Source: Hirudo medicinalis (Eukaryota > Annelida > Clitellata > Hirudinida > Hirudinidae). Taken from it: DNA of 40,903 bases. This document shows, piece by piece, positions 34,801 through 40,903 of this stretch (positions within the stretch are counted from its first letter, which is position 1; each line of letters begins with the position of its first letter). The stretch lies in assembly GCA_011800805.1 (NCBI GenBank), contig MPNW01000285.1, positions 63,723-104,625 on the forward strand. The letters run 5' to 3'. The notes under the pieces were generated by a model. It did no database searches. It was not told where the DNA came from and saw nothing but the letters and a program-made list of their open reading frames with translations. Made by a program: the position numbers and the translations under genes.

Positions 34801-37114
34801 CTGTGTCAAACATTCCTTCTTCAGTGGTTCGACCAAGAGACTCTAGAAAATGAGCAGTTACCCCCCAGTTACAACAACACCTCCCCGTTCCATCGTCTCA
34901 TGCTTTTCAGGTGTTTCAGAGTGGACCGCATTCATCGTGCCATCACCAATTTCGTCGCCACCACCTTAGGGGACAAATACATCACTTCACCCATCATCAG
35001 CTTCAAGCACATCCACAATCAGAGCAATCCACTCTCTCCAATAGTATTCATATTGAGTCCTGGATCCAATCCTGTCAGAGATTTGCTAAAGCTTGCTGAG
35101 GACATTGAGTTTCCAACCAACAAAATCAAATTCTTGTCACTAGGTCAAGGTCAAGAGAAGGTGAACTCCTTGTGATGATTAGTCACATCACAAGCATTGC
35201 CTAGGCAATGTTAAGTCAGCCTTAGTTTCTTAAGCTAAATTGTGCACTGCATCAAAGTGGGGGATTTTGGCAGTTTCCAGAATTTGCAAACAAAATGTAA
35301 CCAATCCCACCCCGTGTCACTGCATGTCATCAACTTGAGTTTTGTTTGCAATAAACCAATTTTCTTACTATTATTATTTTATCATTTAGTTTTCTTCCCA
35401 GGGACAAATTCTCATGTTTGTAAGCCATAGACATTCACATCGTTCCCTAAATCAGGGATATTCAACTGGCAGCCCACCAAGGGATTTGAAACGGCCCGCT
35501 TCATAAATGTGGCCCAGTTTCATTTTTTGATGACTTCTCATGCGTGGAATTACATAGGCAAATCTCACACACAATGCATTATGTGAACATTAGATTCACA
35601 GATTTATCAAATTTATTGAGCTCAGATGAATATTGAAAATTTTGGCCATTTATAAAATATAGTTAAATGCCCCCTCCCTAAATCATAAAACTCTACCAGG
35701 TGGCTCTTCAAATGCTCGACGCTGCCACAACCAGAGGTCAATGGTTGATGTTCCAGAACTGCCACTTACTGGTAAAGTGGCTGAAGGAACTAGAGAAACA
35801 ACTGGAGAAGTTCAACAAGCCACATCCAGATTTCAGGTCCGTGCTTAAGCTAGTCTTATTTGTGATCATAATTATTAAAAAAAAAACAACTTTAATTCTC
35901 CTTTTGCAATAGCAATAATTATTGCAGAATTAAATCAACTTTTCTGCAAAACCTGAGTGGCTAACAGATGAAAGCTTCCACAAAACCCATAACCCTCAAT
36001 CTTAAGTGCCCTGTAACATCATGTAAAATGAATGATCGCATTATATTACATGTCAAGTTGTCATCTGATACTCGGATATATCTGAATAAATTGCAATTTC
36101 ATTTACATTCCAACTTGTGAAAATTATAAATATTTACAAGATGTTAATATCTCCACAAACCAACTTATACTGATAAGTCAATGAAAAAAATAGAACACTT
36201 ATGAATCAACAGGCTGTGGTTGACAACGGAACCCATAGCCAGCTTTCCCATTGGTATCCTGCAAAGGTCACTCAAGGTAGCACTTGGCCTATTTCATGGT
36301 TTAATGAAAATATTTACTTCTCACCTCATTGATCATTAACAGCAACTTTGCATGAATCGATTTCACCTTATTTTGCTACTAAGCCCAAATTATTGTATTT
36401 CCATTGTTATGCTTACTATTCCACTGCACTATTACCACAATTGCTATCATCAGGCTTAATCTTCATTGTAAATGTTGCAAAGGTTGTCACTGAACCACCA
36501 AACGGACTGAAGTTGAACCTGAGAAATACATACAATAGGATCTCCGCCTCAGCCATCAATGCCTGCAAACATCCTGCCTTTCCATCCTTGGTGTTTGCCC
36601 TCTCCTTCTTCCATGGGGTCATCCAGGAAAGAAGAAAGTATGGGAAGGTTAGTCATCCTTTGATCCTAATTTGGCATTGGGCATAAACCCCTGTATTCCA
36701 AATCTACCATCTTGTTGATGGCAATCCGGCATTTGTTTATATTTGAAATTGAAGAGGTTGACAATCTCCTCACCATTTCAACATCATTGCACTTCCAAAG
36801 CATTTGTCACAAAACGGCAACTGAACACACGTAGCAAGAAAAATTTGTAAAATCTAAATGTGTGCAGCTAAGCTAACATAACACCAATCTAGTGCAACAA
36901 GAAGTTGCTCAATTGCATAATAAAATATAATTTCTATCTGCTTGCAAATTTAAAACAATGCAACATAAACAAGATCGGATGGAATGTGGTCTACGACTTC
37001 AATGAATCTGACCTCAGCGTCAGCATGGACATCCTCGAGACTTACCTCAGCAAGTCACTCAAAAATGAGGACAGCAAGATACCATGGAACAGCCTCAAAT
37101 ACCTGATCGGAGAG
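422..37114 (+). CDS. DNAH10: Axonemal dynein heavy chain, DNAH10-like (both ends missing)
   Basis: This is the force-generating ATPase of a ciliary inner dynein arm; DNAH10 is the beta heavy chain of the two-headed I1/f arm. The window holds about 73 exons, roughly 4,200 codons, in the standard order: tail, linker, AAA1-4, stalk, AAA5-6. All four P-loops are visible: [27 protein letters not shown] and GIGGSGKQS. Assignment to DNAH10 rather than another axonemal chain rests on recalled long stretches, for example around the AAA1 region, the [17 protein letters not shown] segment (here [15 protein letters not shown]) and [11 protein letters not shown]. Nearly all introns are GT..AG and adjoining exon phases agree. 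The first in-window exon begins in phase 0 at 422, so upstream exons lie to the left. The last exon found ends at 37114 with YLIGE; the C-terminal domain is not seen. A one-base frameshift near 13762 and two phase clashes (1312/1503 and 31652/32009) are described under findings. Confidence 0.93.
2758..2815. repeat. (GAT)n microsatellite
   Basis: A run of GAT triplets with GAC variants in the dynein intron 2575-2883. Confidence 0.85.
8322..8361 (+). promoter_or_regulatory. Possible TATA box and initiator of the nested FLYWCH ORF
   Basis: TATATAAA lies at 8322-8329, and a YYANWYY initiator match (TCATATT, A at 8357) follows about 30 bp later. The ATG is at 8385. The spacing suits a core promoter, but the region is AT-rich and the match could be chance. 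Confidence 0.3.
8385..10526 (+). CDS. Intron-nested protein with four tandem FLYWCH zinc fingers, MULE-transposase derived
   Basis: A single-exon ORF of 713 codons lies inside the 3.6-kb dynein intron 8007-11634, on the same strand. It consists of four units starting at residues 1, 188, 380 and 572; each unit begins with its own in-frame ATG ([20 protein letters not shown]). In each unit a FLYWCH-type finger shows YFRC, C-x4-C and a closing HCH (H-x-H). Next comes a helical linker with LNEIKN and a mP.T.a(v/m)k..v..IR(R/K) segment like the one between the FLYWCH finger and the MULE catalytic domain of animal transposases. The first three units run 187-192 residues; the fourth stops after about 142. 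FLYWCH fingers bind DNA in known proteins, so a DNA-binding role is inferred. Between units 1 and 2, most codon differences in the finger are synonymous, hinting at protein-level constraint. It could be a domesticated gene or a recently stranded transposon fragment. Confidence 0.8.
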   Translation: MEEYNFVKSQKGKEKLVFKSYIYRHQKSLKNNHYFRCENRSCNGTAILHGVMTFNSIGGTVELRNKHCHAALIGRDSAKQTLNEIKNRATVSMSAPSAITEEVTQNIEVNAAIQMPQTKAVKQVVQKIRRRYLTMESDHVREIKMQENQIDLLLSDGMKKDLAKQDEQNSDEDTVSIQIQSGSNKCGMEEYQFVKSQKGKEKLVFKSYIYRHQKSLKDNHYFRCENSRCNGTAILHGAPTFNSLCGTVELKNNHCHGAVIGRDAAIQTLNEIKNQAIASMSAPSAIVKEATQAIDVGAAAEMPSTSAMKQLVRRIRKKGFSLEPDFSRDTKMLENQIGISLFGECKWQQLAGQGEQNSYDEMDDAISDPPYQPKSSSKEMEKYQFVKSQKGKEQLFFKGYIYRHHKSLKNNHYFRCENSGCNGTAILHDTPAFNSLCGTVELRNNHCHPLVIERDAVMQALNEIKNQVVDSTSSTAIVKKAAQAIDVNAMIEMTSTLAVKQIVQRIRKRDSPEKPDHARVRKIPKKQRDSLLFDGYKQKHFVKQDEQVGNDETQDTISVSFQSRSRSSSCNMDKYWFVKSQKGKDKLVFKSYIYRHHKSLNNNHYFRCEDTSCNGTAILHGVPAFNSLGGTVELGNNHCHDALIGRDTAIQALNEIKNQALASKSSPSVIIEEVTQRFDVSTAIEMPSTSCVKRMVRRIRKKDFSGRPNHARI
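10547..10552 (+). terminator. Poly(A) signal candidate for the FLYWCH ORF
   Basis: AATAAA begins 21 bases after the TGA stop at 10524-10526. The surrounding sequence is also alignable with the inter-unit spacer of the array, so the signal arose by mutation within former coding sequence, or its occurrence is chance. Confidence 0.3.
10863..11420 (+). pseudogene. Decayed MULE-type transposase core
   Basis: Pieces of a MULE transposase survive in order but in changing frames. Positions 10863-11060 read [16 protein letters not shown]...[13 protein letters not shown], matching the 'alaFvP..dv..aFe.l...yf..tyiG' segment of the family. After a stop, GKPT continues at 11064. At 11165-11209 another frame gives [15 protein letters not shown], the family's 'LpRTNN.vEgWH' motif. 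Near 11370-11415 comes [12 protein letters not shown], like the C-terminal 'YLrgIahn' segment. Stops and frameshifts separate the pieces and the catalytic DDE region upstream is not visible, so this is dead. It lies directly downstream of the FLYWCH array in the same orientation, as expected if both come from one element. Confidence 0.7.
11635..17349 (+). CDS. DNAH10: DNAH10 linker-domain exons (13 exons)
   Basis: The linker swings across the AAA ring during the power stroke. Exons: 11635-11737, 11944-12122, 12259-12470, 12706-12862, 13140-13373, 13696-13817, 13908-14059, 14527-14608, 15097-15151, 15561-15741, 16273-16441, 16762-16862, 17158-17349. Family landmarks are HWKELMEK (across 12470/12706), [17 protein letters not shown] (exon at 13696), [15 protein letters not shown] (13908), [14 protein letters not shown] (14527), [10 protein letters not shown] (15561), W..QYQGM and [10 protein letters not shown] (16273), LIIDVH.RD (16762) and [17 protein letters not shown] (17158). 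The exon at 13696-13817 is 122 nt although both flanking joints require a multiple of three: its first part reads in frame up to GGDIR and the rest continues as [10 protein letters not shown] one frame over. I read that as one missing base near 13762. Confidence 0.9.
14780..14990. repeat. Possible dispersed repeat with TATATAGCGCC core
   Basis: Inside the dynein intron 14609-15096 lies a stretch of markedly higher complexity and GC than its surroundings. It contains CATTTATATAGCGCC, and 16 bases later GGCGCTTC (complementary GGCGC/GCGCC), then CATTTATATCCC and GGGTTTCGAGCAC. Similar 'TATATAGCGC...' words occur in repeat families of many animals. No target duplication was found. Confidence 0.35.
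15983..16159. mobile_element. hAT-like non-autonomous element with 8-bp TSD (element 15991-16151)
   Basis: A perfect 8-bp direct repeat GTTGCAAT flanks a 161-bp segment (15983-15990 and 16152-16159). The segment starts CAGGGCTGCC and ends with the reverse complement of CATGGTCGCC (7 of 10 identical). Eight-bp duplications and CA(G/T)GG ends fit hAT transposons. It encodes nothing and lies in the dynein intron 15742-16272. Confidence 0.65.
17507..19305 (+). CDS. DNAH10: DNAH10 AAA1 exons (main ATPase site)
   Basis: AAA1 is the principal ATP-hydrolysing module. Exons: 17507-17633 (Walker [11 protein letters not shown], then [11 protein letters not shown]), 17731-17883 ([13 protein letters not shown] with Walker B and VLSVISTQL), 18265-18453 (sensor-I region [15 protein letters not shown] and [10 protein letters not shown]), 18563-18709 ([29 protein letters not shown]), 19022-19143 ([19 protein letters not shown]) and 19236-19305 (spacer towards AAA2). 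All phases agree. The catalytic residues are intact, which argues against long-standing pseudogenisation. These are the most conserved exons of the gene and fix the family without doubt. The pyrimidine tracts before 18563 and 19236 are built from (ATC)-type triplets. Confidence 0.96.
19526..21479 (+). CDS. DNAH10: DNAH10 AAA2 exons
   Basis: AAA2 binds nucleotide but is thought to hydrolyse little. Exons: 19526-19644 ([20 protein letters not shown], Walker A), 19911-20205 ([16 protein letters not shown], Walker B segment [13 protein letters not shown], then [18 protein letters not shown]), 20376-20633 ([19 protein letters not shown]), 20850-21054 and 21301-21479 (QMYDYFWD and [13 protein letters not shown], leading to AAA3). 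Phases agree throughout. The 20850-21054 exon corresponds to a loosely conserved region and was placed by reading frame and the joint with 21301. Confidence 0.93.
21670..24378 (+). CDS. DNAH10: DNAH10 AAA3 exons
   Basis: AAA3 is a regulatory nucleotide site. Exons: 21670-21921 ([31 protein letters not shown], Walker [11 protein letters not shown]), 22177-22502 ([32 protein letters not shown]), 22784-22991 ([28 protein letters not shown]), 23929-24027 ([12 protein letters not shown]) and 24313-24378 ([16 protein letters not shown]). Phases agree. The 24313 exon follows directly on a (GAT)n run; its acceptor is GATTGGAG with almost no pyrimidine tract, which is odd. The intron 22992-23928 is the most AT-rich of the gene and holds a duplicated 40-bp segment with an N. 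Confidence 0.92.
23101..23380. repeat. 40-bp direct duplication, 180 bp apart, plus (ATT)n tract
   Basis: Bases 23101-23140 and 23281-23320 are identical except for an undetermined base (n) at 23282. An (ATT)n run follows to about 23380. The segment between the copies is non-repetitive. This lies in the dynein intron 22992-23928 and may be a real duplication or a misjoined read overlap. Confidence 0.7.
24245..24308. repeat. (GAT)n microsatellite abutting an exon
   Basis: GAT/GGT triplets run to four bases before the dynein exon at 24313, so the repeat occupies the place of the pyrimidine tract of that 3' splice site. Confidence 0.85.
24533..28250 (+). CDS. DNAH10: DNAH10 AAA4 exons, with two doubtful small exons
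   Basis: AAA4 binds nucleotide and leads into the stalk. Exons: 24533-24718 ([20 protein letters not shown], Walker [10 protein letters not shown]), 25057-25192 ([15 protein letters not shown], Walker B segment [13 protein letters not shown]), 25367-25455 ([18 protein letters not shown]), 27314-27464 ([34 protein letters not shown]), 27832-27920 ([14 protein letters not shown]) and 28053-28250 ([18 protein letters not shown]). Two phase-0/phase-0 candidate exons, 25820-25879 and 26671-26724, lie between 25455 and 27314 and encode acidic peptides with no family counterpart. Joining 25455 straight to 27314 gives the best match to the family, so these two may be cassette exons or not exons at all. 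The N gap 25991-26393 falls between them. Confidence 0.9.
25900..26393. repeat. 24-bp minisatellite running into an N gap
   Basis: Three full units and one partial unit (25900-25923, 25924-25947, 25948-25971, 25972-25990) share the pattern ATT..T.TTAA.A.TCGTC.CATG. Odd and even units alternate (ACTCGTC versus CATTCGTC), giving a 48-bp higher-order period. The array runs directly into 403 undetermined bases (25991-26393). The true array length is unknown. Confidence 0.85.
25991..26393. other. Assembly gap (403 N)
   Basis: A run of undetermined bases between the dynein exons 25367-25455 and 27314-27464. Since those two exons join well directly, no essential coding sequence need be hidden here. 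Confidence 0.99.
28561..30525 (+). CDS. DNAH10: DNAH10 stalk and microtubule-binding tip exons
   Basis: The antiparallel coiled-coil stalk carries the microtubule-binding domain at its tip. Exons: 28561-28794 and 29002-29099 (coiled coil CC1, rich in E/K/A/L heptads, starting [18 protein letters not shown]), 29375-29540 (tip, with the family's [15 protein letters not shown] start), 29793-29945 (rest of the tip, [18 protein letters not shown]) and 30308-30525 (CC2, ending [19 protein letters not shown]). Phases agree at all joints. Lengths look normal for the family, and no insertion like the DNAH flap is seen. Confidence 0.94.
30969..37114 (+). CDS. DNAH10: DNAH10 AAA5 and AAA6 exons (incomplete at 3' end)
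   Basis: Exons: 30969-31190 ([28 protein letters not shown]), 31506-31652 ([17 protein letters not shown]), 32009-32144 ([18 protein letters not shown]), 32475-32629 ([14 protein letters not shown]), 33071-33159 (GLEDQLLS), 33297-33411 ([14 protein letters not shown]), 33610-33789 ([14 protein letters not shown]), 34123-34335 ([20 protein letters not shown]), 34548-34703, 34825-35160 ([23 protein letters not shown]), 35700-35836 ([19 protein letters not shown]), 36213-36276 ([19 protein letters not shown]), 36483-36647 ([24 protein letters not shown]) and 36974-37114 ([25 protein letters not shown]). Phases agree except 31652 (phase 2) to 32009 (reads only in phase 0). The family normally continues with MYGG.. 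and about 400 more residues; no such exon follows. Confidence 0.92.
31759..31994. repeat. Long (GAT)n/(GAC)n microsatellite
   Basis: About 235 bp of nearly pure GAT triplets with GAC and GGC variants, and an undetermined base at 31868. It fills the dynein intron 31653-32008 and ends about 14 bp before the next exon. The Asp, Met or Ser/His runs it can encode in several frames are not genes. Confidence 0.9.
32756..32898. mobile_element. hAT-like MITE with 8-bp TSD (element 32764-32890)
   Basis: A perfect 8-bp duplication GATGGCAT (32756-32763 and 32891-32898) flanks a 127-bp element. Its ends are CAGTGCCGGATTT and AAATCCGGCACTA: a 12-of-13 inverted repeat in which only the outermost base differs. 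CAGTG ends plus 8-bp duplications are typical of hAT elements. It is non-coding and lies in the dynein intron 32630-33070. Confidence 0.85.
35445..35683. mobile_element. hAT-like non-autonomous element with 8-bp TSD (element 35453-35675)
   Basis: A perfect 8-bp duplication CCCTAAAT (35445-35452 and 35676-35683) flanks a 223-bp element. It begins CAGGGATATTCAACTGGC; the complement of its right end is AGGGGGCATTTAACT (10 of 15 shared). The internal GGCCCGC and TGGCCC words near the left end are common in animal hAT elements. The right end and TSD lie just before the acceptor of the dynein exon at 35700. Confidence 0.8.
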
Positions 37115-37559
37115 GTTGGTTGTTGTCATTACCTTGACACTGTCGTGACAGTTTCTCGTAATGTCTCCTGAGTCATGTTACTAGTACATTGTTATTGGCT
37201 GAATGCCAATAAATTAACATAAAGTTCCTCTCCCTTACAATGTATCCATGCAATGTTGTCTTCGCATTTATTCCACAAGTTAAGTAAAACTACAGCAAGA
37301 TTAAAAGTAACATTACTTAACAACAACAACAAACAGTCTAAGTGGTTTTAAAAAAATTGAAAAATGCCTCCAATTGGCAGTCATTAGTTATTTTAAATCA
37401 TTGAATTTTATAATTAATTATTCATAATCTCTAAAATTATGATTATTCAGCAATTCATAATATAAAAACAAAGGTACTCAAAGATATCAATTAGCATTTC
37501 ACTTTTCATGCTGGTCTTCTTAAAGTAACAGCTCTGGTTATGAATTAATCACTCAACCA
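37115..37559. other. Interval between last dynein exon found and SNRNP70 stop
   Basis: No dynein exon is readable here in any + frame. The reading frame of the last exon runs on past the donor (GTTGGTTG) to a stop at 37169-37171, and a + strand AATAAA follows at 37208-37213. On the - strand, AATAAA (TTTATT at 37267-37272) lies about 290 bases past the SNRNP70 stop and is a candidate poly(A) signal for that gene. The rest is AT-rich without recognisable features. Confidence 0.6.
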
Positions 37560-40500
37560 TCAACCATATTGGTTGTTATTACTATTACTATTATTATTAT
37601 TATTTTGGGGAGGGGGCAGCTGAATCTGCTGGTTGTACATGGCCTGCTGTTGTTGGTCAGGGTAATAACCATCCATGTGCTCCTGTTTGACAAACATATT
37701 TGGAGCTGGGGCACTGAAGCCACCATCACCCATCTCTTCCTTCACCTGCATCTTCATCCTTTCCTTCTTTCCCTTACTACGAGATCTTGACCTTTTGACC
37801 TTCTTCCTGTCACGTGACCTGCTCCTGTGTCTCTCACGGGAGCGACTCCTCCTACCTCTCTTGCGAGCAGATTCATTTCCTGAGAAATATAATAATTTAT
37901 TTATTCCATTCATTCTACATTCACTTGCTAGAATGCATGCTTCCATTGTTAATTTAGTTAACATGTCAACAACTTATAATTCATAATAAATTATGTTAAT
38001 CCATATTTCAAGTGACTTCAGTATCAAATCTCATAAATCTATGTAAAGCATCCTACCAAACTCTCCTGGTTCCTTCTTGACCTCCCCCCTCTCTGGTGAC
38101 CTCTTCCTCTCTCTGCTCCTCTTCCTCCTTTCACGATCTCTACTCCTGCTGCTCCGGCGGCTGCGATCCCGGCTGGTCCTCCTATCCCTGCTGGCTTCCC
38201 GCATACTGCGATCCCTGTCCTCAGGAAGCAACCTTCAACAAGGACATATTTTGAAATTAAGATTCCAATTTCCTAATAGTGTCAAATCCATGTAATTTCA
38301 ATTGACGTACCTGTCTCTGCCATCAAAGTCGTCTCTCCCAGAATATTTGGTATTGACATCATTGCCCCCCTTCCTGGTGCTGCCGAGGCCACCGCCGAGT
38401 CTTCTGGGTCTCCAGCCTTTGACCGTCCGACCTCTCTCCACATCAATTAGAACCCTCCTTCCATCTATCTTCTTTCCATCAGCCTTTTTATAGGCAGCTA
38501 GATAAGCAAGACGCACCATTTGGGAAAACACAGATGTTTGAAAGTTAACTGCACCCTTTTTTTTATGTAAAAATAAATATGCCTATTGCTCTTGATGAAA
38601 GCAAAGTCTACCCAGAAAGGCATGAGAAAATAAAAACCAATGCAAATACAACTCATGTTAATTGTTATTTCCTTCATTGTTTATTAAGTTGGGAGGATTC
38701 TTTGAGGAATGTTCAAGTCCATATCAAAATTTCAAATACCAAAGCAGAAGTGTTTCTAAAACAAACGTGATTTTGATCAATAAAGCATCGAGAAGGTATT
38801 CCCAAACCACTTATTTTTTTTAATAAAAACAATTAGCTTTACTAATGTTTCCTCTGTGCAGCTAATAACATTTAATGTCAGAATGACACCATTCACCTTT
38901 AAGAAACTCTGGGGGACAATATATTGTCTTTACATCACAACTCATAGTGATATAGTTGGAGTGGACGGTCATGGTATCGGTCGAAGAGTTGTCTCCACTT
39001 TGTCGACACCCATTAATATCAATGCTATTCAGACGGCAGTAAGAGGCCCAGTAACTACAGGCATTTGTAGCTCTTTGAAGTGGTGGTTGCAGAGGTTCAT
39101 GAGATCCATTCCAAATGCAAGTGCCTTTACTTTTGAAGCACACTCCAAGCAACTCACCCATGCACAAACTTACACAATCTTTACCTGGATTGCCAATGAC
39201 TTGACATATGGCAATCAAGAGCGGTCGGACACTTCCCAGGCTGGTCCAAATAGCTCATGGGCTCGGAGAGACCCAGAAACTTTGGTCCAGTCGAAGTGGA
39301 AGCAAATTTTAGACAAATCTTACCAAGTCTCAGCAAAATACAAACCTAAGCAGCGATTCATAGCTCCATTCATATTGTGTATTAACAGCACTGTGTAAGC
39401 GCATGTGTGCCTCACTGAGTGACCATAACTAGTTGGCACCAGATGATTGGCTGGCACAGTCTGGAGAAATAGAAAAAAGATAAAGCTTTCACAGGTCATC
39501 AAACAGGTTCAATGGTCGAAAAGCTCCATGAAAGCCTTAAAAACCTGTGCCCAATGCCTTCCGTGCAGAGACTAACCAATCTAGAAGTGTGACACAACTC
39601 TCCTGGTAACTCACCCAAACTCTGTCTGCCTTCAACACTCATAGAAATGACAGTGCATTTGCACTCTCAAGCAATTCACTTAAACTGAATGCCAGCACTA
39701 ACTGGAAATCGAAACCAACTGACCAATCATGTCTCTCTCGTGCTCAAACTCGATGAATGCATAGCCTCGAGGCTTTCCAGACACCTTGTTCTTCACCATG
39801 ACCAGCTGAGAAAAAGTAAAAAATTATCTTAAGCAGGATGTAGTCAATCCTAAGGAATTCTTGGAAAAACTGCCCAAAGAACAAATAAATGAGCAATGAA
39901 CAAATTAGAAAATTCTAATGTTGACAAACCCTTCTGATCGGACCATATTCATCAAATTCCCTTCTCAATTTCGATTCTCCCGTATCATAATTCTGCATGA
40001 AAATCAAAATCAACGTTCATTTTATGCAAGATTCATCATTTGAGCAGTTTTTAATGAGGAAGCCTTTCTCACTTTTAAATACCAACAAGATATTTCAAGA
40101 CGTATCATTTTGAAATAAATAATTTACAATAAATAAATAATTATTTAGACAATTATTAATATAAAATCAATCAAAACTTCTCAAGAACTAAACTAACAAT
40201 TCTTGAAACAAAGAGGGTTTTAAATGGATCTCCCCTGGCATTCTCATTGTTCAAAGGATCCCCTGTTGAATATATTAGGTCACTTTAAATTCTGAGGTGG
40301 AACATTTATAAGAATATGCAGGATGTGCCAACAAGTTCATTAATGCATACAGCATCTATAGTTGTGTAGAGCTCCAATTTTTACTAACACAGGGCCAAAT
40401 CCTGCTCCAACTTGTAGGCAGTCTGCTCAGCTCTTTCTTTCCTCTGATACATTTATGTTTAAATAGATGATGATAATAATCATAATATTAATATTAATAG

Positions 40501-40834
40501 TAATGATGCATATGTCACTAGTCTAAGCATCTGATATTCAAATAATCATGACAATTTATTTGGTATAAACATGCTGGCCAGGGTTAAACTTGATAAAATC
40601 ATGAGGCACATTAGCATACTCATGCGATTATTTGTTACATTAAGCTAATATCAATCATCTCCATGCAGTTGCTTAGACACCATCAAATACTTACATTTGT
40701 AAATTTTGACATTTAGCAACAATAGTCATTTACTTTTACATTGTTTCAATTAAGACAACTTTTCAACATACCTTCCTTTCTTTTCTCTCCTCCCTTGTCT
40801 CAACTCTTGTTCGAGCAGGAGTTTCCTTTGGATC
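37560..40834 (-). CDS. SNRNP70: U1 small nuclear ribonucleoprotein 70 kDa (5' end beyond window)
   Basis: U1-70K binds stem-loop I of U1 snRNA and helps recognise 5' splice sites in the nucleus. Eight - strand exons with agreeing phases give 336 codons plus stop: 40772-40834, 40389-40443, 40198-40262, 39930-39992, 39724-39805, 38311-38497, 38057-38232 and 37560-37879. The protein reads through [20 protein letters not shown], then the RRM with RNP2 TLFVSRI and RNP1 RGYAFIEF, then [20 protein letters not shown] and [14 protein letters not shown], all hallmarks of U1-70K. An Arg/Ser/Asp/Glu-rich tail follows, and the end is Gln/Asn-rich. The N-terminal segment (about 60 residues in other animals) lies to the right of the window. 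The gene is transcribed towards the dynein gene. Confidence 0.95.
38498..39723 (-). other. Large intron splitting the SNRNP70 RRM
   Basis: At 1.2 kb this is the longest SNRNP70 intron in the window, between the RNP1-bearing exon and the [10 protein letters not shown] exon. Its middle (about 38860-39400) is less AT-rich than the flanks and keeps open reading frames on both strands: 180 codons at 38856-39398 on +, and a Cys-rich 118 codons at 38862-39218 on -. I recognise neither product. It may hold an alternative exon or an old insertion. Confidence 0.45.
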
Positions 40835-40903
40835 CTGAAAAATGGGACTCAGTTATAAAAATAGTATCTAACAAAATACAGATATTACAGTGAATAAATT
40901 GCT

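Overview
The window is eukaryotic, from an animal nuclear genome. Genes are split into many small exons with GT..AG introns. Introns are AT-rich and full of (GAT)n/(ATC)n and (ATT)n microsatellites. The main gene encodes an axonemal dynein heavy chain, so the organism builds motile cilia or flagella. Gene content and intron density suit an invertebrate. A spiralian such as an annelid is my guess from the general look of the sequence and is not demonstrated.

Layout. (1) From 422 to 37114 on the + strand runs a dynein heavy chain gene of the DNAH10 type (inner-arm I1/f beta chain). I can place about 73 exons. In order they encode the tail (422-8006), linker (11635-17349), AAA1 (17507-19305), AAA2 (19526-21479), AAA3 (21670-24378), AAA4 (24533-28250), stalk with microtubule-binding tip (28561-30525), and AAA5 to part of AAA6 (30969-37114). 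The first exons lie left of the window. The last roughly one tenth of the protein is not found before the neighbouring gene or anywhere on the + strand to the window end. (2) The largest intron of the dynein gene (8007-11634) holds an intact single-exon ORF of 713 codons: four tandem copies of a FLYWCH zinc finger plus the helical linker typical of the N-terminus of MULE-type transposases. A decayed MULE transposase core follows it. (3) From 37560 to the right edge, on the - strand, lies the U1 snRNP 70K gene (SNRNP70): eight exons cover the RRM and the RS-rich tail, and its 5' end lies beyond the window. It converges with the dynein gene.

Mobile DNA. Besides the MULE remnant, three short non-autonomous elements with perfect 8-bp target-site duplications and hAT-like ends sit in dynein introns: 15991-16151, 32764-32890 and 35453-35675. 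The last ends 24 bp before a 3' splice site and appears to supply its pyrimidine tract.

Quality notes. There is a 403-bp N gap (25991-26393) inside a 24-bp minisatellite, single Ns at 23282 and 31868, a one-base frameshift inside one dynein exon (about 13762), and two exon joints whose phases do not agree. These, with the missing C-terminus, leave open whether the dynein copy is a draft-assembly victim or a decaying gene. Draft error is more likely, because the other exon joints and all four P-loops are intact.

All protein identities rest on recognising family motifs and recalled homologues; no search was run. Exon ends come from reading frame, splice-site dinucleotides and phase agreement.
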